Below, piece after piece: positions 45,365-54,530 of a stretch of DNA of 57,324 nt. Each line of letters opens with the position of its first letter. Positions within the stretch are counted from its first letter, which is position 1. This DNA comes from an uncultured Porphyromonadaceae bacterium (lineage in GTDB: Bacteria; Bacteroidota; Bacteroidia; Bacteroidales; Muribaculaceae), in the NCBI GenBank assembly GCA_900547825.1, contig URII01000010.1, positions 1 to 57,324 of the forward strand, read 5' to 3'. A program made the translations under genes and the position numbers. The notes beneath the pieces are model-generated. The model made no database searches, was not told the DNA's origin, and worked only from the letters and a program-made list of their open reading frames with translations.

Positions 45365-46378
45365 TTAAGTAGCTAAATTTTTTTCCAAGATAGGTTTATG
45401 TCTTATGCCTAATGATGTCGGGAAATATCGTGTGACAATTTTGTTAAATGTAGGACAGAGAATCATACATGCAATAATTGTTGAGATGCATATTCCAATA
45501 GAAGTGTAGTCTATAGCGAAGATCGTAAACATTAGTGACACAAATAGCATTATTGGCCAATGTATAACGTAATAAGTCATAGAACTTTTCCCTATATAAT
45601 GAAGTTTGATTGCTATATGCAATCTGGGGGGGGTAATCGCGGCGCAATTGTTTAATAAAACAATTCCAAATATGCAGTATGGAAACCAGATTGGATATAA
45701 TCCATATGAAAGTTCATTAGTGCGCATGTCTACGCTTGTCGGAATTATATAGGCGATTAAAATGAGACCAAGAAATGCAATCGTAATAGCTATTCTTGAA
45801 TATTGTATATCTTTCAATATGTGGCCACTAATATAGAAAACTAAACCGGTCAGAACGTTTAATACATAGAATGGCATATTAAGTCCGGAATATGTCAGTC
45901 CAATAGCACCTAATAGAGAAGCTGTAAAACATATGTAAGGATTAAATCTATGTAATGATAGGTAGTTGAAAATAATCCTGACAATAAAAAGCGTCAATAG
46001 AAACCAAAGAGGAAGATTGCCTGAAACCGATCCGACTTTGAGAAGTTGGATTATTGGAAGTATTATAAAATTACTCAATGATAGTTGTCCGGTGGAATAA
46101 TAGATATTGAATAGATTTATAATATATCCAATAATAGAAAAGATTATAAAGGGTATAATTAATCTATGTACACTTTTGGATACCATATCTTTTTCTGGAA
46201 TGGTTTTATGTATCATACCACCCTTAAAAAAGAACCAAGGCATAAAGAAGAATAGGAATTTGCCTAATAAATAATTTACGCCGGTCATGGAACAAATATG
46301 AGTGAGAATCATGTGCAATGTCATGATTCCGCATATTGTGTCAAGTGCTATGTTTCGGCTATTAGTCTCTTTTGACAT
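45365..46378 (-). CDS. Membrane acyltransferase (Acyl_transf_3) containing a C8 tract
   Basis: 337 aa from Met 46378. Helix 1 NIALDTICGIMTLHMILTHI carries the conserved His, followed by FLFFFMPWFFFKGGMIHKTI as in the family. About ten membrane segments. Codons near 249-251 (T-P-P) are formed by eight consecutive C on the coding strand, preceded by ATTA; a slip would remove the last quarter of the protein. AT-rich. The start at 46378 is preferred to 46402 because it shortens the overlap with the upstream gene to 17 bases. Confidence 0.83.
   Translation of the reverse strand: MSKETNSRNIALDTICGIMTLHMILTHICSMTGVNYLLGKFLFFFMPWFFFKGGMIHKTIPEKDMVSKSVHRLIIPFIIFSIIGYIINLFNIYYSTGQLSLSNFIILPIIQLLKVGSVSGNLPLWFLLTLFIVRIIFNYLSLHRFNPYICFTASLLGAIGLTYSGLNMPFYVLNVLTGLVFYISGHILKDIQYSRIAITIAFLGLILIAYIIPTSVDMRTNELSYGLYPIWFPYCIFGIVLLNNCAAITPPRLHIAIKLHYIGKSSMTYYVIHWPIMLFVSLMFTIFAIDYTSIGICISTIIACMILCPTFNKIVTRYFPTSLGIRHKPILEKNLAT
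45626..45633. repeat. Homopolymer G8 (C8 on coding strand) in acyltransferase
   Basis: Eight G followed by TAA on the plus strand, the same 11-mer as in the other tracts but in opposite orientation to the gene. Confidence 0.95.
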
Positions 46379-47357
46379 TCTTTTTAATGCGGTTGGATGC
46401 AAATTCTAATAGGACTTTATAAATTCCGAAAATAAGGAAAGCCCATAATTTAGGGTGGCGTTTGATTATTGATTGTATCTCTTTGATGGTATGGCGATCA
46501 TTCTTGTAATGTTTAAATTGGATACATAGATGTTCTGCCATTGATTTGCATATTTTTAACTTATTGGTTGTTGATGTTTTAGGTGAAGGATTAGTTAACC
46601 ATATATTGCCATAATAACGTTGTAGGGCGTCACATGATTTTAGGACATTATATGAGTTTGATCTCATTTGACCTGATTCAATAATTCTGTAGCTACTTAA
46701 TTTATCTTTGAAAAACTTTATTTTCCCTGATTTTGATGCAGCTAAGAAAAGATTGTAGTCTAACGATGCCGGGGAATTTAAATACTCTGGTAATTGATAT
46801 ACTTCTGATCTTACACACGTTGTGCATGTTAGAATGAAATTGCCGTGTAGCAACTTTGCGAATATATCCCCACTCTTAGATTTTTTTTGTAGGTCTTCAT
46901 AATTAGCATCGAAAATAATATTGCCGTCTTTATCTACGGTTTGGAAACCTGAATAGCACATTGAATACTCCGGATGCGACTCGAGGAAATCCACCTGTTT
47001 CTGGAGTTTCAGCGGATCCGTCCAATAATCATCGCCTTCGCATAGCGCTACATATTTAGCCCCGGTTTTTTCCAATGCATTCATCATTATTTGACCTAAG
47101 GAACCGTCGCGTTTTGAGTATTGGTTTTCAGTCTCATAAATGGGTTTGATAATGTGTGGCGCCCGTTTTGCATAATCCCGTACTATTGCAGCTGTCCCGT
47201 CGGTAGAGGCATCGTCATGAACTATTGCCACAAATGGGAAATTTGTTTTTTGTGCTAAAAAACCATCGAGTGTGTCGCGGATGTAAGCCTCATGGTTATA
47301 AGTGAGGGTCAGAATACACACTAACGGTTTTTCGGTTTCGGATTGCATCATATTCAA
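46362..47357 (-). CDS. Glycosyltransferase family 2
   Basis: 331 aa GT-A enzyme. LVCILTLTYNHEAYIRDTLD, FVAIVHDDASTDGTAAIVRD, YVALCEGDDYWTDPLKLQKQ and SHPEYSMCYSGFQTVD are typical of Bacteroidales capsule GT2 proteins. Met1, Met3 or Met4 could be the start. The 42-base gap to the fusion gene shows nothing unusual. Confidence 0.88.
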   Translation of the reverse strand: MNMMQSETEKPLVCILTLTYNHEAYIRDTLDGFLAQKTNFPFVAIVHDDASTDGTAAIVRDYAKRAPHIIKPIYETENQYSKRDGSLGQIMMNALEKTGAKYVALCEGDDYWTDPLKLQKQVDFLESHPEYSMCYSGFQTVDKDGNIIFDANYEDLQKKSKSGDIFAKLLHGNFILTCTTCVRSEVYQLPEYLNSPASLDYNLFLAASKSGKIKFFKDKLSSYRIIESGQMRSNSYNVLKSCDALQRYYGNIWLTNPSPKTSTTNKLKICKSMAEHLCIQFKHYKNDRHTIKEIQSIIKRHPKLWAFLIFGIYKVLLEFASNRIKKNVKRD

Positions 47358-47399
47358 ACAAATTATATATTTATTGACCGGACGGGCTAATGTAATTGA

Positions 47400-49979
47400 T
47401 TATTCGTGAACTATATAGCGCATTTTCCCGCCTTCATGAGTTATTGAGTCCACAAATTTTATATCGAATTCTATTTTGCCCTCGAAATCCTCTTTTAGTT
47501 TTTTTATTACGGATGATATTTCATCCATAGCTTTTTCATATTTTTTGTTTGGTACAACTACCAATGTGGCATAGCCGTTGACTTTTTGCCGGAATTGGAA
47601 TGCGGTTACAGCTTCAGGGAAAAAATCGAAAGCTTCATTAAAACCTACGCCATCCAAAGCTAAACCGTCCTTGGTGGTCAGGTGTTCGGAGCTACGTCCC
47701 CTTACCGGAGCAATGGTCGGGAATGGGAGCCCGCATTCACAATCTTTATTCACCCAATGTGTCTTGTCTCCGTGGTTATAACGTATGAAAGGGAATACTT
47801 TATTGGTAAAACATGTCACAATGGTAGAACCCGCATCTTCACCTTTCACCGGCTGTCCTGCTTCGTCAACCAATTCTATACTGAGCAAGTCGCTCAGCAC
47901 ATGCAGATGGTGATCGTCCCCGCTCCTGTGACATTCCACAGCCATAGGCCCCATTTCATTAGAACCGTAGAAATCAAACACCTTGCAGTCAAATACCTTG
48001 CTTACCTTCTCTCGTATGGTGGGCGTCAGCGGTGATGCACATGCCTCAATGAATGCGACATTGGAAAAATGAATATCTCGTTCAATGCAGTAATCGGTAA
48101 ACATATCCAATCCTCCTGCGTAGGCATAGATTTTGCTTAGAGGTGATTTTGACAATTCTTTCACAAACATATCCACACCCTGATGGAACTCTGCATACGG
48201 GCTTAGATTTATAAACTTCTTAGGCCAGAAAGAGATCTCACGTGATCTGATCCATTCCGGAGTGGCCCGGTAGTAAGATCTGTCTATTGAGGCCTCGTCC
48301 AATCCCCATATAGGGGTAGCTATTTCTGTCTCACCGCATTTTCGGCCAAGATGCCATCCGTAGAATCTCCACCATGGAGCCTGCCAGAAGTGCCTGCGGT
48401 CACGAAACACTCGTAATGGTTTGCCTGTAGATCCACCGGTGTGAGCGGCAAAGCCATATTTTTCTACAGCACCTTCCACTTCAAACTCTCTGGAGTAATC
48501 TGCAACCATTTGTTTGGTTACAATAGGAACCTGAGCCCAATCGGATTCAGTCTTGATATCATTGGGATTTAAGCCGACATTGTCATAGAGACGTTTGTAA
48601 AATGCAGTGTTCTCGTATGCAAATCGGAGCATTTCCACTCTTTTTTTGAAGTTGTAGGCTGCAAGCTCCTCTTTTGTCCAGGTCTCGTGTTCAATAAGAT
48701 CTGTATAGTTCTGCCAGTTCGACGGCCACAGCTCCTTGGTGCGTTGTATGAAAATGCGGCTTTTTTCATTTGGAGTAAAAGGAGAGTTACAAGAATTACC
48801 CCCCCCTGTTAATTCGCTAGCATTCAGCGTGTTGCACTCTTGCTGTTTAGCATTTAGATATTTTCCCATATATTTGAATAGTTCTTTTTTCTTTCCTATC
48901 TGAAGATTTGACTGGATTATGCTCCAATCGCCATTTTCATTTGCCTCGACCATTATCCACCCCCTTTTGCTGTAAGCGATGTCCCATGCTATGAGAGTGG
49001 TGCCTTTTATTTTAAGCGCCATCCTTTTTATCAAATCCACCGCTTCGTTCCATTTGGGGAGCTGAAACCCTTTGATTGTTTGTCCGGTAGTGGGATGGTT
49101 GGAATAATGGATGTTGTGATAATTCTGTGCATCCGATTGCAGTTTGCCTGTGGAAACATCAATGCTTGCATATATGCCACCGGAACCGGCATTGTCGGTT
49201 ATTGCATCTCCGCAACCCATTCTCAATGCACCGCCAAGCAGGGTAACCGAGCTCCCATCGGTAAATGCAACGATTCGGCATGAGTTGATAGAGTGAGGAT
49301 TCATTTTATTCATTTCCTCGCCCTGGTCAATCAGTTCTTCCACAACACCGGGATTGTTTTTTACGGTGTCATGAAACCATGCTCTGATGTCCGTTTTATT
49401 GGAATCTACAATCGTTATGCCATGCCCCGAATGTTCTTTAAGCGGTTTGTAAATAAATTTAGGATGTTCGTTGATGAAACTTTGGAAACTCAAATAGTCG
49501 TTTTCCTCTGCCACCCTTACCATTGATCTTTTGAAAAATTCCTTATAAGTCTGATAACATAGATATTTATCAGTCATAAGTGGGCTTATTTCGGGCGCAT
49601 TTAAAAGGTCGCAATAGTGATATCGAAGTTTGTCGGCTACAAATTCAAGCCTTTCCGAGTCGGACTTCCCGGTAAAATCATATATGCAGTAGTCTTGAAA
49701 ACTGTAACCGAATCTATGCAGGCAATACACCATATCGGCATAGACCTTTTCTTTATCAAGGCTACCGTATTGATGCGGACGGTCCGCCATCATGGCATAA
49801 GCCGTTTTTTTGCCTTTTTCGTAATAAGACGGATTGAGAAAACGGTAGTATTCGGCATAAATGCGTAGGGCGATTCCCGATTTGCCGGCTTCTTCAGCAA
49901 GATAACTTTCAAAGTCGGATTTTTCCAACCATGGAGTTATACGCGGTGACACTCCAAAAAAATTCTCGTTGTTGCGCAT
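47400..49979 (-). CDS. ATP-grasp / CapK (adenylate-forming) fusion with a G8 tract at the junction
   Basis: 859 aa. Residues 1-375 form a sugar-transfer-associated ATP-grasp domain (FIYKPLKEHSGHGITIVDS, PHSINSCRIVAFTDGSSVTL, AWDIAYSKRGWIMVEANENG). Residues from about 400 form a CapK/phenylacetate-CoA-ligase-like adenylating domain (FAAHTGGSTGKPLRVFRDRR, VFDFYGSNEMGPMAVECH, FPFIRYNHGDKTHWV). These domains are usually separate genes. The linker contains Gly392-394, encoded by eight G followed by TAA; with nine G translation would stop there, releasing the ATP-grasp part alone. The fusion probably activates and attaches an acyl or aminoacyl group to the glycan. Its start shares one base with the epimerase stop. 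Confidence 0.83.
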   Translation of the reverse strand: MRNNENFFGVSPRITPWLEKSDFESYLAEEAGKSGIALRIYAEYYRFLNPSYYEKGKKTAYAMMADRPHQYGSLDKEKVYADMVYCLHRFGYSFQDYCIYDFTGKSDSERLEFVADKLRYHYCDLLNAPEISPLMTDKYLCYQTYKEFFKRSMVRVAEENDYLSFQSFINEHPKFIYKPLKEHSGHGITIVDSNKTDIRAWFHDTVKNNPGVVEELIDQGEEMNKMNPHSINSCRIVAFTDGSSVTLLGGALRMGCGDAITDNAGSGGIYASIDVSTGKLQSDAQNYHNIHYSNHPTTGQTIKGFQLPKWNEAVDLIKRMALKIKGTTLIAWDIAYSKRGWIMVEANENGDWSIIQSNLQIGKKKELFKYMGKYLNAKQQECNTLNASELTGGGNSCNSPFTPNEKSRIFIQRTKELWPSNWQNYTDLIEHETWTKEELAAYNFKKRVEMLRFAYENTAFYKRLYDNVGLNPNDIKTESDWAQVPIVTKQMVADYSREFEVEGAVEKYGFAAHTGGSTGKPLRVFRDRRHFWQAPWWRFYGWHLGRKCGETEIATPIWGLDEASIDRSYYRATPEWIRSREISFWPKKFINLSPYAEFHQGVDMFVKELSKSPLSKIYAYAGGLDMFTDYCIERDIHFSNVAFIEACASPLTPTIREKVSKVFDCKVFDFYGSNEMGPMAVECHRSGDDHHLHVLSDLLSIELVDEAGQPVKGEDAGSTIVTCFTNKVFPFIRYNHGDKTHWVNKDCECGLPFPTIAPVRGRSSEHLTTKDGLALDGVGFNEAFDFFPEAVTAFQFRQKVNGYATLVVVPNKKYEKAMDEISSVIKKLKEDFEGKIEFDIKFVDSITHEGGKMRYIVHE
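48799..48806. repeat. Homopolymer C8 (G8 on coding strand) at the ATP-grasp/CapK junction
   Basis: The coding strand reads aca GGG GGG GGt aat (T-G-G-G-N). One extra G gives GGG GGG GGG taa, a stop exactly between the two enzyme domains. Confidence 0.95.
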
Positions 49980-51001
49980 CAGTCGGTTATACTATTGATG
50001 TCAAAATAATCTTTTTCTTCGCCGCAGAGTTTTTTGAAAGGTTGCGTCTCCATGTCTTTTTTAAACGACAATAGATAATCTTTCCACTTGTATTGTGGAG
50101 TATAGCCCAATTCATCCATGGTTTTACGGATGTCAAGTACAAATTGGCGGGCACTTGGCTTCTCCGGCTTGAAAATCATTTTAGGATGTGAGCCTTCGGG
50201 AGCGAACACATCGATAATATCCCTGATGCGCTCGCGCAATGTGCTTCCCCCGCTGCCGATATTGTAGAAACCGCCATCATGTTCTGCTTTAAGAGCGCAT
50301 TCTATTATCTGCATGAAATCCTCTATACATATAGTTTCCAGCAATCTGTCTGGATCTCCCCATACTTCGATGTCCATGCCTTTCATTGCCCTGTAAATGA
50401 AATAGCGGTCAGAGATCAGCATCTTTTTCCCATCGCGGAATGTATAAGGATTCGGGTGGTAGGCATAGACACGTGATAGACGGAATATAAAGCGTTTTAT
50501 TCCATGATTCACATAATAGTGCTCAATAAGATTGCAGGCCGCATTCTTGGCTATTACATATATGGAGTGGTCGGTGTCAAACGGAACCTCTTTTGGCGCA
50601 TCCGGATCTATCGGAGTCGTGCTCCCGAAAAGATGATGTATGTCAAAAAGAGTTTGAGGAAATACGATCCTGTCGGCACCAGCTTTTCTTGTGTATTCCA
50701 ATACATTTAGAGTGCCCTGGATTATCGAGGTAACGTATGGCTCCGGATCGAAACCCTCCATGGCAGCAGGTAGCATTCCGGCAAAATGGAGCACGGCATA
50801 AATATCGTTTTGGGGAAGTTGTTCGAAATCCTCTTTTTTCGAAATATCCGCTGAGTGATATGGGATTCCATAGTCAGCAAAAAAACCATTGTCGTTTTTG
50901 CGGTGTCCGACAGCAATTACATCATATCCCTTCTCCTTAAGATATACTGCGAGATGAGATCCTAAATTGCCTGTTGCGCCGAATATTATAATTCTTTTCA
51001 T
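49979..51001 (-). CDS. NAD-dependent epimerase/dehydratase (SDR, GalE-like)
   Basis: 340 aa extended SDR. The nucleotide-binding RIIIFGATGNLGSHLAVYLK is at the N-terminus; the catalytic YxxxK lies in IYVIAKNAACNLIEHYY; substrate-domain landmarks are FRLSRVYAYHPNPYTFRDGK and GFYNIGSGGSTLRERIRDII. It converts a nucleotide-sugar, but which one is unclear. Operon position between the ATP-grasp ligases and the fusion gene suggests that these four act on the same substituent. Confidence 0.83.
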   Translation of the reverse strand: MKRIIIFGATGNLGSHLAVYLKEKGYDVIAVGHRKNDNGFFADYGIPYHSADISKKEDFEQLPQNDIYAVLHFAGMLPAAMEGFDPEPYVTSIIQGTLNVLEYTRKAGADRIVFPQTLFDIHHLFGSTTPIDPDAPKEVPFDTDHSIYVIAKNAACNLIEHYYVNHGIKRFIFRLSRVYAYHPNPYTFRDGKKMLISDRYFIYRAMKGMDIEVWGDPDRLLETICIEDFMQIIECALKAEHDGGFYNIGSGGSTLRERIRDIIDVFAPEGSHPKMIFKPEKPSARQFVLDIRKTMDELGYTPQYKWKDYLLSFKKDMETQPFKKLCGEEKDYFDINSITD

Positions 51002-51018
51002 TTGTATTTATTAGCTTG

Positions 51019-52143
51019 TTAGACTGATTTTTGGGGGGATATCTTGTCAGGGCCTTGATATATCATCCAACCGTTCCTGTCCCTGTTACCGGTCGAAATC
51101 ATTAGTTCTTTGTCGTTTATTTCTTTGGTGTGGAACCATGGTTGATTATCACTGTCTGTGATAAAGCTGGCTAAATTTGCGGTTTGATTGCATAGAAAAT
51201 AAATTCCTGCGCATGAAGGATGGAATATTAATGATGTCGAATCAAACCGCCCCAAGGCTACCGAGATCATCAGCCTGAGATAATCTATCCCTGTACTGAG
51301 ATAAACTAACTGATTCGAGATTTCATCACCTCCTCCACGTGGATTTACTTCAATCAAATAGATGTTGCCGGAATTGTCAATTTTAAATTCTATGTGCGTG
51401 GCTCCGTTTCTGAAACCAAGTTTTGACAGTATTTCGGGAACGATGAGCTTTATCCGATTCTGGATTTCGACCGGCAGTTGTGATGGCTGATGGTGTGCGA
51501 TTTCCACAAAATGAGGCGCCCCGGTATTTTCTTTATCCGTAATCTGAAGCACAAAATGTTCACCGTTATAAGAAATTGACTCTACCGAAATTTCATTTCC
51601 AGTTATGAATTCTTCAATCAGAACTTCGCCGCATCCTGATTCACACGCATATTTTACGGCATTGTTGAACTCAATTTCATTCGCCACATAACTTACTCCG
51701 CGTTTCCCACCGCCTCCGGTCGGTTTGACTATGCAAGGATATGCTAATGTGGTGTTCCGGATTCCGGCGGACATAAGTTCATATCTTACAGGCGTCAGTG
51801 AGTGAATATCCTCTGTCAGATTTCTGACGATCCATTTGTCAAGTGCATTGTCTATTACCGTTCGCGGATTCCCTATGAGATTCATCCGTTCGCTAATAGT
51901 GGCGGTGACCCGGGCAGTCAGATTGGAGGCGTTTGACACCACGCCGTCAACCCCTTCGGCTTCACATATTTCACATATTCTGTCCGTGTCAAGAATGGAA
52001 ACCGGATAATATCTGTCGGCCAATTTATCGCATTCAGCTCCTTCCTGCCAGCCGAAACCGATGGTGCGCACTCCCATCTTTTTAGCTTTCAGATACAGAG
52101 CTTTCTGTCCGTGGGCTACTCCTATTATCGCAATTGTTTTCAT
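51019..52143 (-). CDS. ATP-grasp ligase (carboxylate-amine/thiol ligase type)
   Basis: 374 aa from Met 52143. The pre-ATP-grasp domain has KTIAIIGVAHGQKALYLKAK; the core has CIVKPTGGGGKRGVSYV, EVLIEEFITGNEISVESISY and the metal-binding NIYLIEVNPRGGGDEISNQL. Similar enzymes form peptide-like bonds, in some cases adding amino acids to sugars. The longer frame to 52185 would overlap the upstream gene by 35 bases, while Met 52143 leaves a 7-base gap. Substrate unknown. Confidence 0.83.
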   Translation of the reverse strand: MKTIAIIGVAHGQKALYLKAKKMGVRTIGFGWQEGAECDKLADRYYPVSILDTDRICEICEAEGVDGVVSNASNLTARVTATISERMNLIGNPRTVIDNALDKWIVRNLTEDIHSLTPVRYELMSAGIRNTTLAYPCIVKPTGGGGKRGVSYVANEIEFNNAVKYACESGCGEVLIEEFITGNEISVESISYNGEHFVLQITDKENTGAPHFVEIAHHQPSQLPVEIQNRIKLIVPEILSKLGFRNGATHIEFKIDNSGNIYLIEVNPRGGGDEISNQLVYLSTGIDYLRLMISVALGRFDSTSLIFHPSCAGIYFLCNQTANLASFITDSDNQPWFHTKEINDKELMISTGNRDRNGWMIYQGPDKISPQKSV

Positions 52144-52150
52144 TTGTGAA

Positions 52151-53395
52151 TTATAATAATTGCTTTGGCTCGGATAGATTGACAACTATCAATTTGTCAA
52201 TCTGTCGCTCCATAAGATTCATCATATCTCGGGTGGGAAACTTCATAAACACAATTCCTAATGCTTTCCCGGCACCGTCAAAACGCTCAACAACATCTCC
52301 TTGGCGCTTATACAGTACTGTGCGGTATATATATGTTTCTATCTTCGGGTCAAACACAATTGAGTCCAATATCCCGTCACTGTGACTGTGCAGCACGAAT
52401 GTCATATAACTTTCATCAGGCTCAACAGGATGTATCTCTGTTGGCATACCCATTGCCGTTGCAATATTGGCTTTTATGAGATCTATTCCGAATGCGTCCG
52501 ACAGTTGGATGGGAATCATATTGCCTCCCGCTCTCGGCCCGAGTTCGAGAAAATGCGGTCTGTCATCTTTGTCTATTAGCAACTCGATATTAAGCTCTCC
52601 GAATTGGATATCTAATGCCGTTACAATCCGTTGCAGTTCTGTGTGTAACCTGTTGCGTTGCAGTGTGGTAAGGCCATTGTTTTTTTTTTTCCCAATGGGA
52701 ATGAGGCTTTCCCCGTTATTGTCGCGCAGGCACTCCATATCTCCGTAAAGCACTATCTTGCCGTTTTCGACAAATATATCGCCACCTATTACATATGGGT
52801 AACCATGCTCTATGAATTCTTCTGCAATCAGTATCTTGTTTCGGGAATATGACGCAGCATGTGATATGGCATCGCGCAGCTCCGACATATCCGATATAAA
52901 ACTTACTCCTTTGGAGCCTGACGAATCCGTAGGTTTGACTACAATGGGAAATGAGAGCCGTTTTATACCTTCTTCCACATACTCGAATTTATCCTCCGGT
53001 GAGAATGTAAAATTTTCAGGACATGCAAAACCGTTTTCCTTAAGAAATTCCCGGAACTTATGTTTTACCCCAAGGATTTCCACACTTTCAGGTGGATTGG
53101 TGGGTAACCCTAACTTTTGAGCGACTATAGCCGCCGGTAATGCCGCCGGATCGGAAGCGTAGGCTAAAATCCCATCAGCTTTTTCCGCTAATGCAATTCT
53201 CATTACTGCCTCAATGTCAGTAGTGCTTTCGGCATACCATTTATCAGCTGCAAACTGCCCCGGATTATCCGGCAGATAATCGATAAGCACCGTGCGTAAC
53301 CCCATTTCTCGGGCTTTCTCAATGGCTGGAACCTGCTGCATCGAGCCTCCAAGCATCAATATCGTTTTTTGCGGCATCGTCATATTTTTAAGCAA
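52151..53395 (-). CDS. ATP-grasp ligase (carbamoyl-phosphate-synthase-like) with an A11 tract
   Basis: 414 aa, paralogous in fold to its downstream neighbour. TILMLGGSMQQVPAIEKARE and LADKWYAESTTDIE-like N-terminal features, then FPIVVKPTDSSGSKGVSFI, KILIAEEFIEHGYPYVIGGD and PHFLELGPRAGGNMIPIQLS. Start Met1, Met5 or Met7 (all close). Codons for G-K-K-K-N include eleven consecutive A on the coding strand (52690-52680), another possible slippage site, although poly-A also permits ribosomal or polymerase slippage. It probably adds an amino acid or acyl group to a precursor. Confidence 0.82.
   Translation of the reverse strand: MLKNMTMPQKTILMLGGSMQQVPAIEKAREMGLRTVLIDYLPDNPGQFAADKWYAESTTDIEAVMRIALAEKADGILAYASDPAALPAAIVAQKLGLPTNPPESVEILGVKHKFREFLKENGFACPENFTFSPEDKFEYVEEGIKRLSFPIVVKPTDSSGSKGVSFISDMSELRDAISHAASYSRNKILIAEEFIEHGYPYVIGGDIFVENGKIVLYGDMECLRDNNGESLIPIGKKKNNGLTTLQRNRLHTELQRIVTALDIQFGELNIELLIDKDDRPHFLELGPRAGGNMIPIQLSDAFGIDLIKANIATAMGMPTEIHPVEPDESYMTFVLHSHSDGILDSIVFDPKIETYIYRTVLYKRQGDVVERFDGAGKALGIVFMKFPTRDMMNLMERQIDKLIVVNLSEPKQLL
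52680..52690. repeat. Homopolymer T11 (A11 on coding strand)
   Basis: Eleven T on the plus strand, inside the ATP-grasp gene, currently in frame (GGG AAA AAA AAA AAC). Confidence 0.92.
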
Positions 53396-53408
53396 TTTGT
53401 TTGCTCTG

Positions 53409-54512
53409 TTATTTCACCACAAGTTCAAGAACCCGCTCTACATCCTCGTCCGTCAATGCGTGGTGCATCGGCAGGCATATCACTTCGTTGGCTATACGGG
53501 TAGCCACAGGCAGGTTCTCCGGGTTGGCCGAGGGCAGTCCGCGGTATGTGGAGAACTCCGATATGAGCGGATAGAAATAGCGTCGTCCCAGCACATTGGC
53601 CTCCTTCATCTTGAAATACAGATCATCGCGGCTCATGCCGTAACGTTCCGCATCAATGAATATCGGGAAATACGAATAGTTGTGCCGTACCCCCGGCATA
53701 TCATCGAAAAATGTTACGCCCTCCACCTCACGCAATGCCTCGCGGTAGCGCACAGCCACACTCCGGCGCGCCTCAATGGCGTTGTCTACATTGCGCAGAT
53801 TCAGCAAACCGTAGGCGCAGCGCACCTCGTCCATCTTGGAATTGATGCCCGGCGCCACCACGGTAGTCTCATTCGCAAAGCCGAAATTCTTAAGATAGTC
53901 AATACGCTTTTTGGTCACCTCGTCATGCATTACCAACGCGCCACCCTCAATCGTGTTATACACCTTTGTGGCATGAAACGAAAGTGTCGACATATCTCCG
54001 GCATTCAGCAATGACTCACCGTTCACCTCCACGCCGAAAGCATGAGCCGCGTCATATATAACCCGGAGCCCGTATTTGTCGGCTATCTCCTTGATGGCTT
54101 TGGTATCACATGGCTTCCCATAGCAGTGTACGGGCATTATTGCAGTGGTGCGTGGAGTTATCGCCGCTTCTATTTTCTGCGGATCAAGTGCGCAGGTGGC
54201 CGGATCAATGTCCACAAACACCGGCTTGATGCCATTCCACCATAGCGAATGTGACGTGGCCACAAAGCTGTAAGGCGTCGTGATCACCTCCCCTGTGATG
54301 CGTAAGGCCTGCAACGCCGTGATCAGAGGCAACGTACCGTTCGTAAACAGGCTTATATATGGCACTTTCAGATATTCGGCAAGTTCCTTTTCCAACTGCC
54401 GGTGAAAACGTCCGTTGTTGGTTATCCATTTGCTGTCCCATATCTCGGCGAGCAACCGGTTAAACTCCTCCCGGTCGGGCAGCAACGGAGATGTCACTGT
54501 TATTTGTTCCAT
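53409..54512 (-). CDS. DegT/DnrJ/EryC1 family sugar aminotransferase
   Basis: 367 aa PLP enzyme that aminates a keto nucleotide-sugar to an amino sugar. It has SLFTNGTLPLITALQAL, TPYSFVATSHSLWWNGIKPV, VIYDAAHAFGVEVNG (Asp154 contacting PLP) and SFHATKVYNTIEGGALVMHD with the Schiff-base Lys183. The product amino sugar is a plausible acceptor for the ATP-grasp ligases and CapK-type enzyme immediately downstream. Which amino sugar (3- or 4-amino, and so on) cannot be told. Confidence 0.9.
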   Translation of the reverse strand: MEQITVTSPLLPDREEFNRLLAEIWDSKWITNNGRFHRQLEKELAEYLKVPYISLFTNGTLPLITALQALRITGEVITTPYSFVATSHSLWWNGIKPVFVDIDPATCALDPQKIEAAITPRTTAIMPVHCYGKPCDTKAIKEIADKYGLRVIYDAAHAFGVEVNGESLLNAGDMSTLSFHATKVYNTIEGGALVMHDEVTKKRIDYLKNFGFANETTVVAPGINSKMDEVRCAYGLLNLRNVDNAIEARRSVAVRYREALREVEGVTFFDDMPGVRHNYSYFPIFIDAERYGMSRDDLYFKMKEANVLGRRYFYPLISEFSTYRGLPSANPENLPVATRIANEVICLPMHHALTDEDVERVLELVVK

Positions 54513-54530
54513 ATCAGTAAAAAATAGGTG

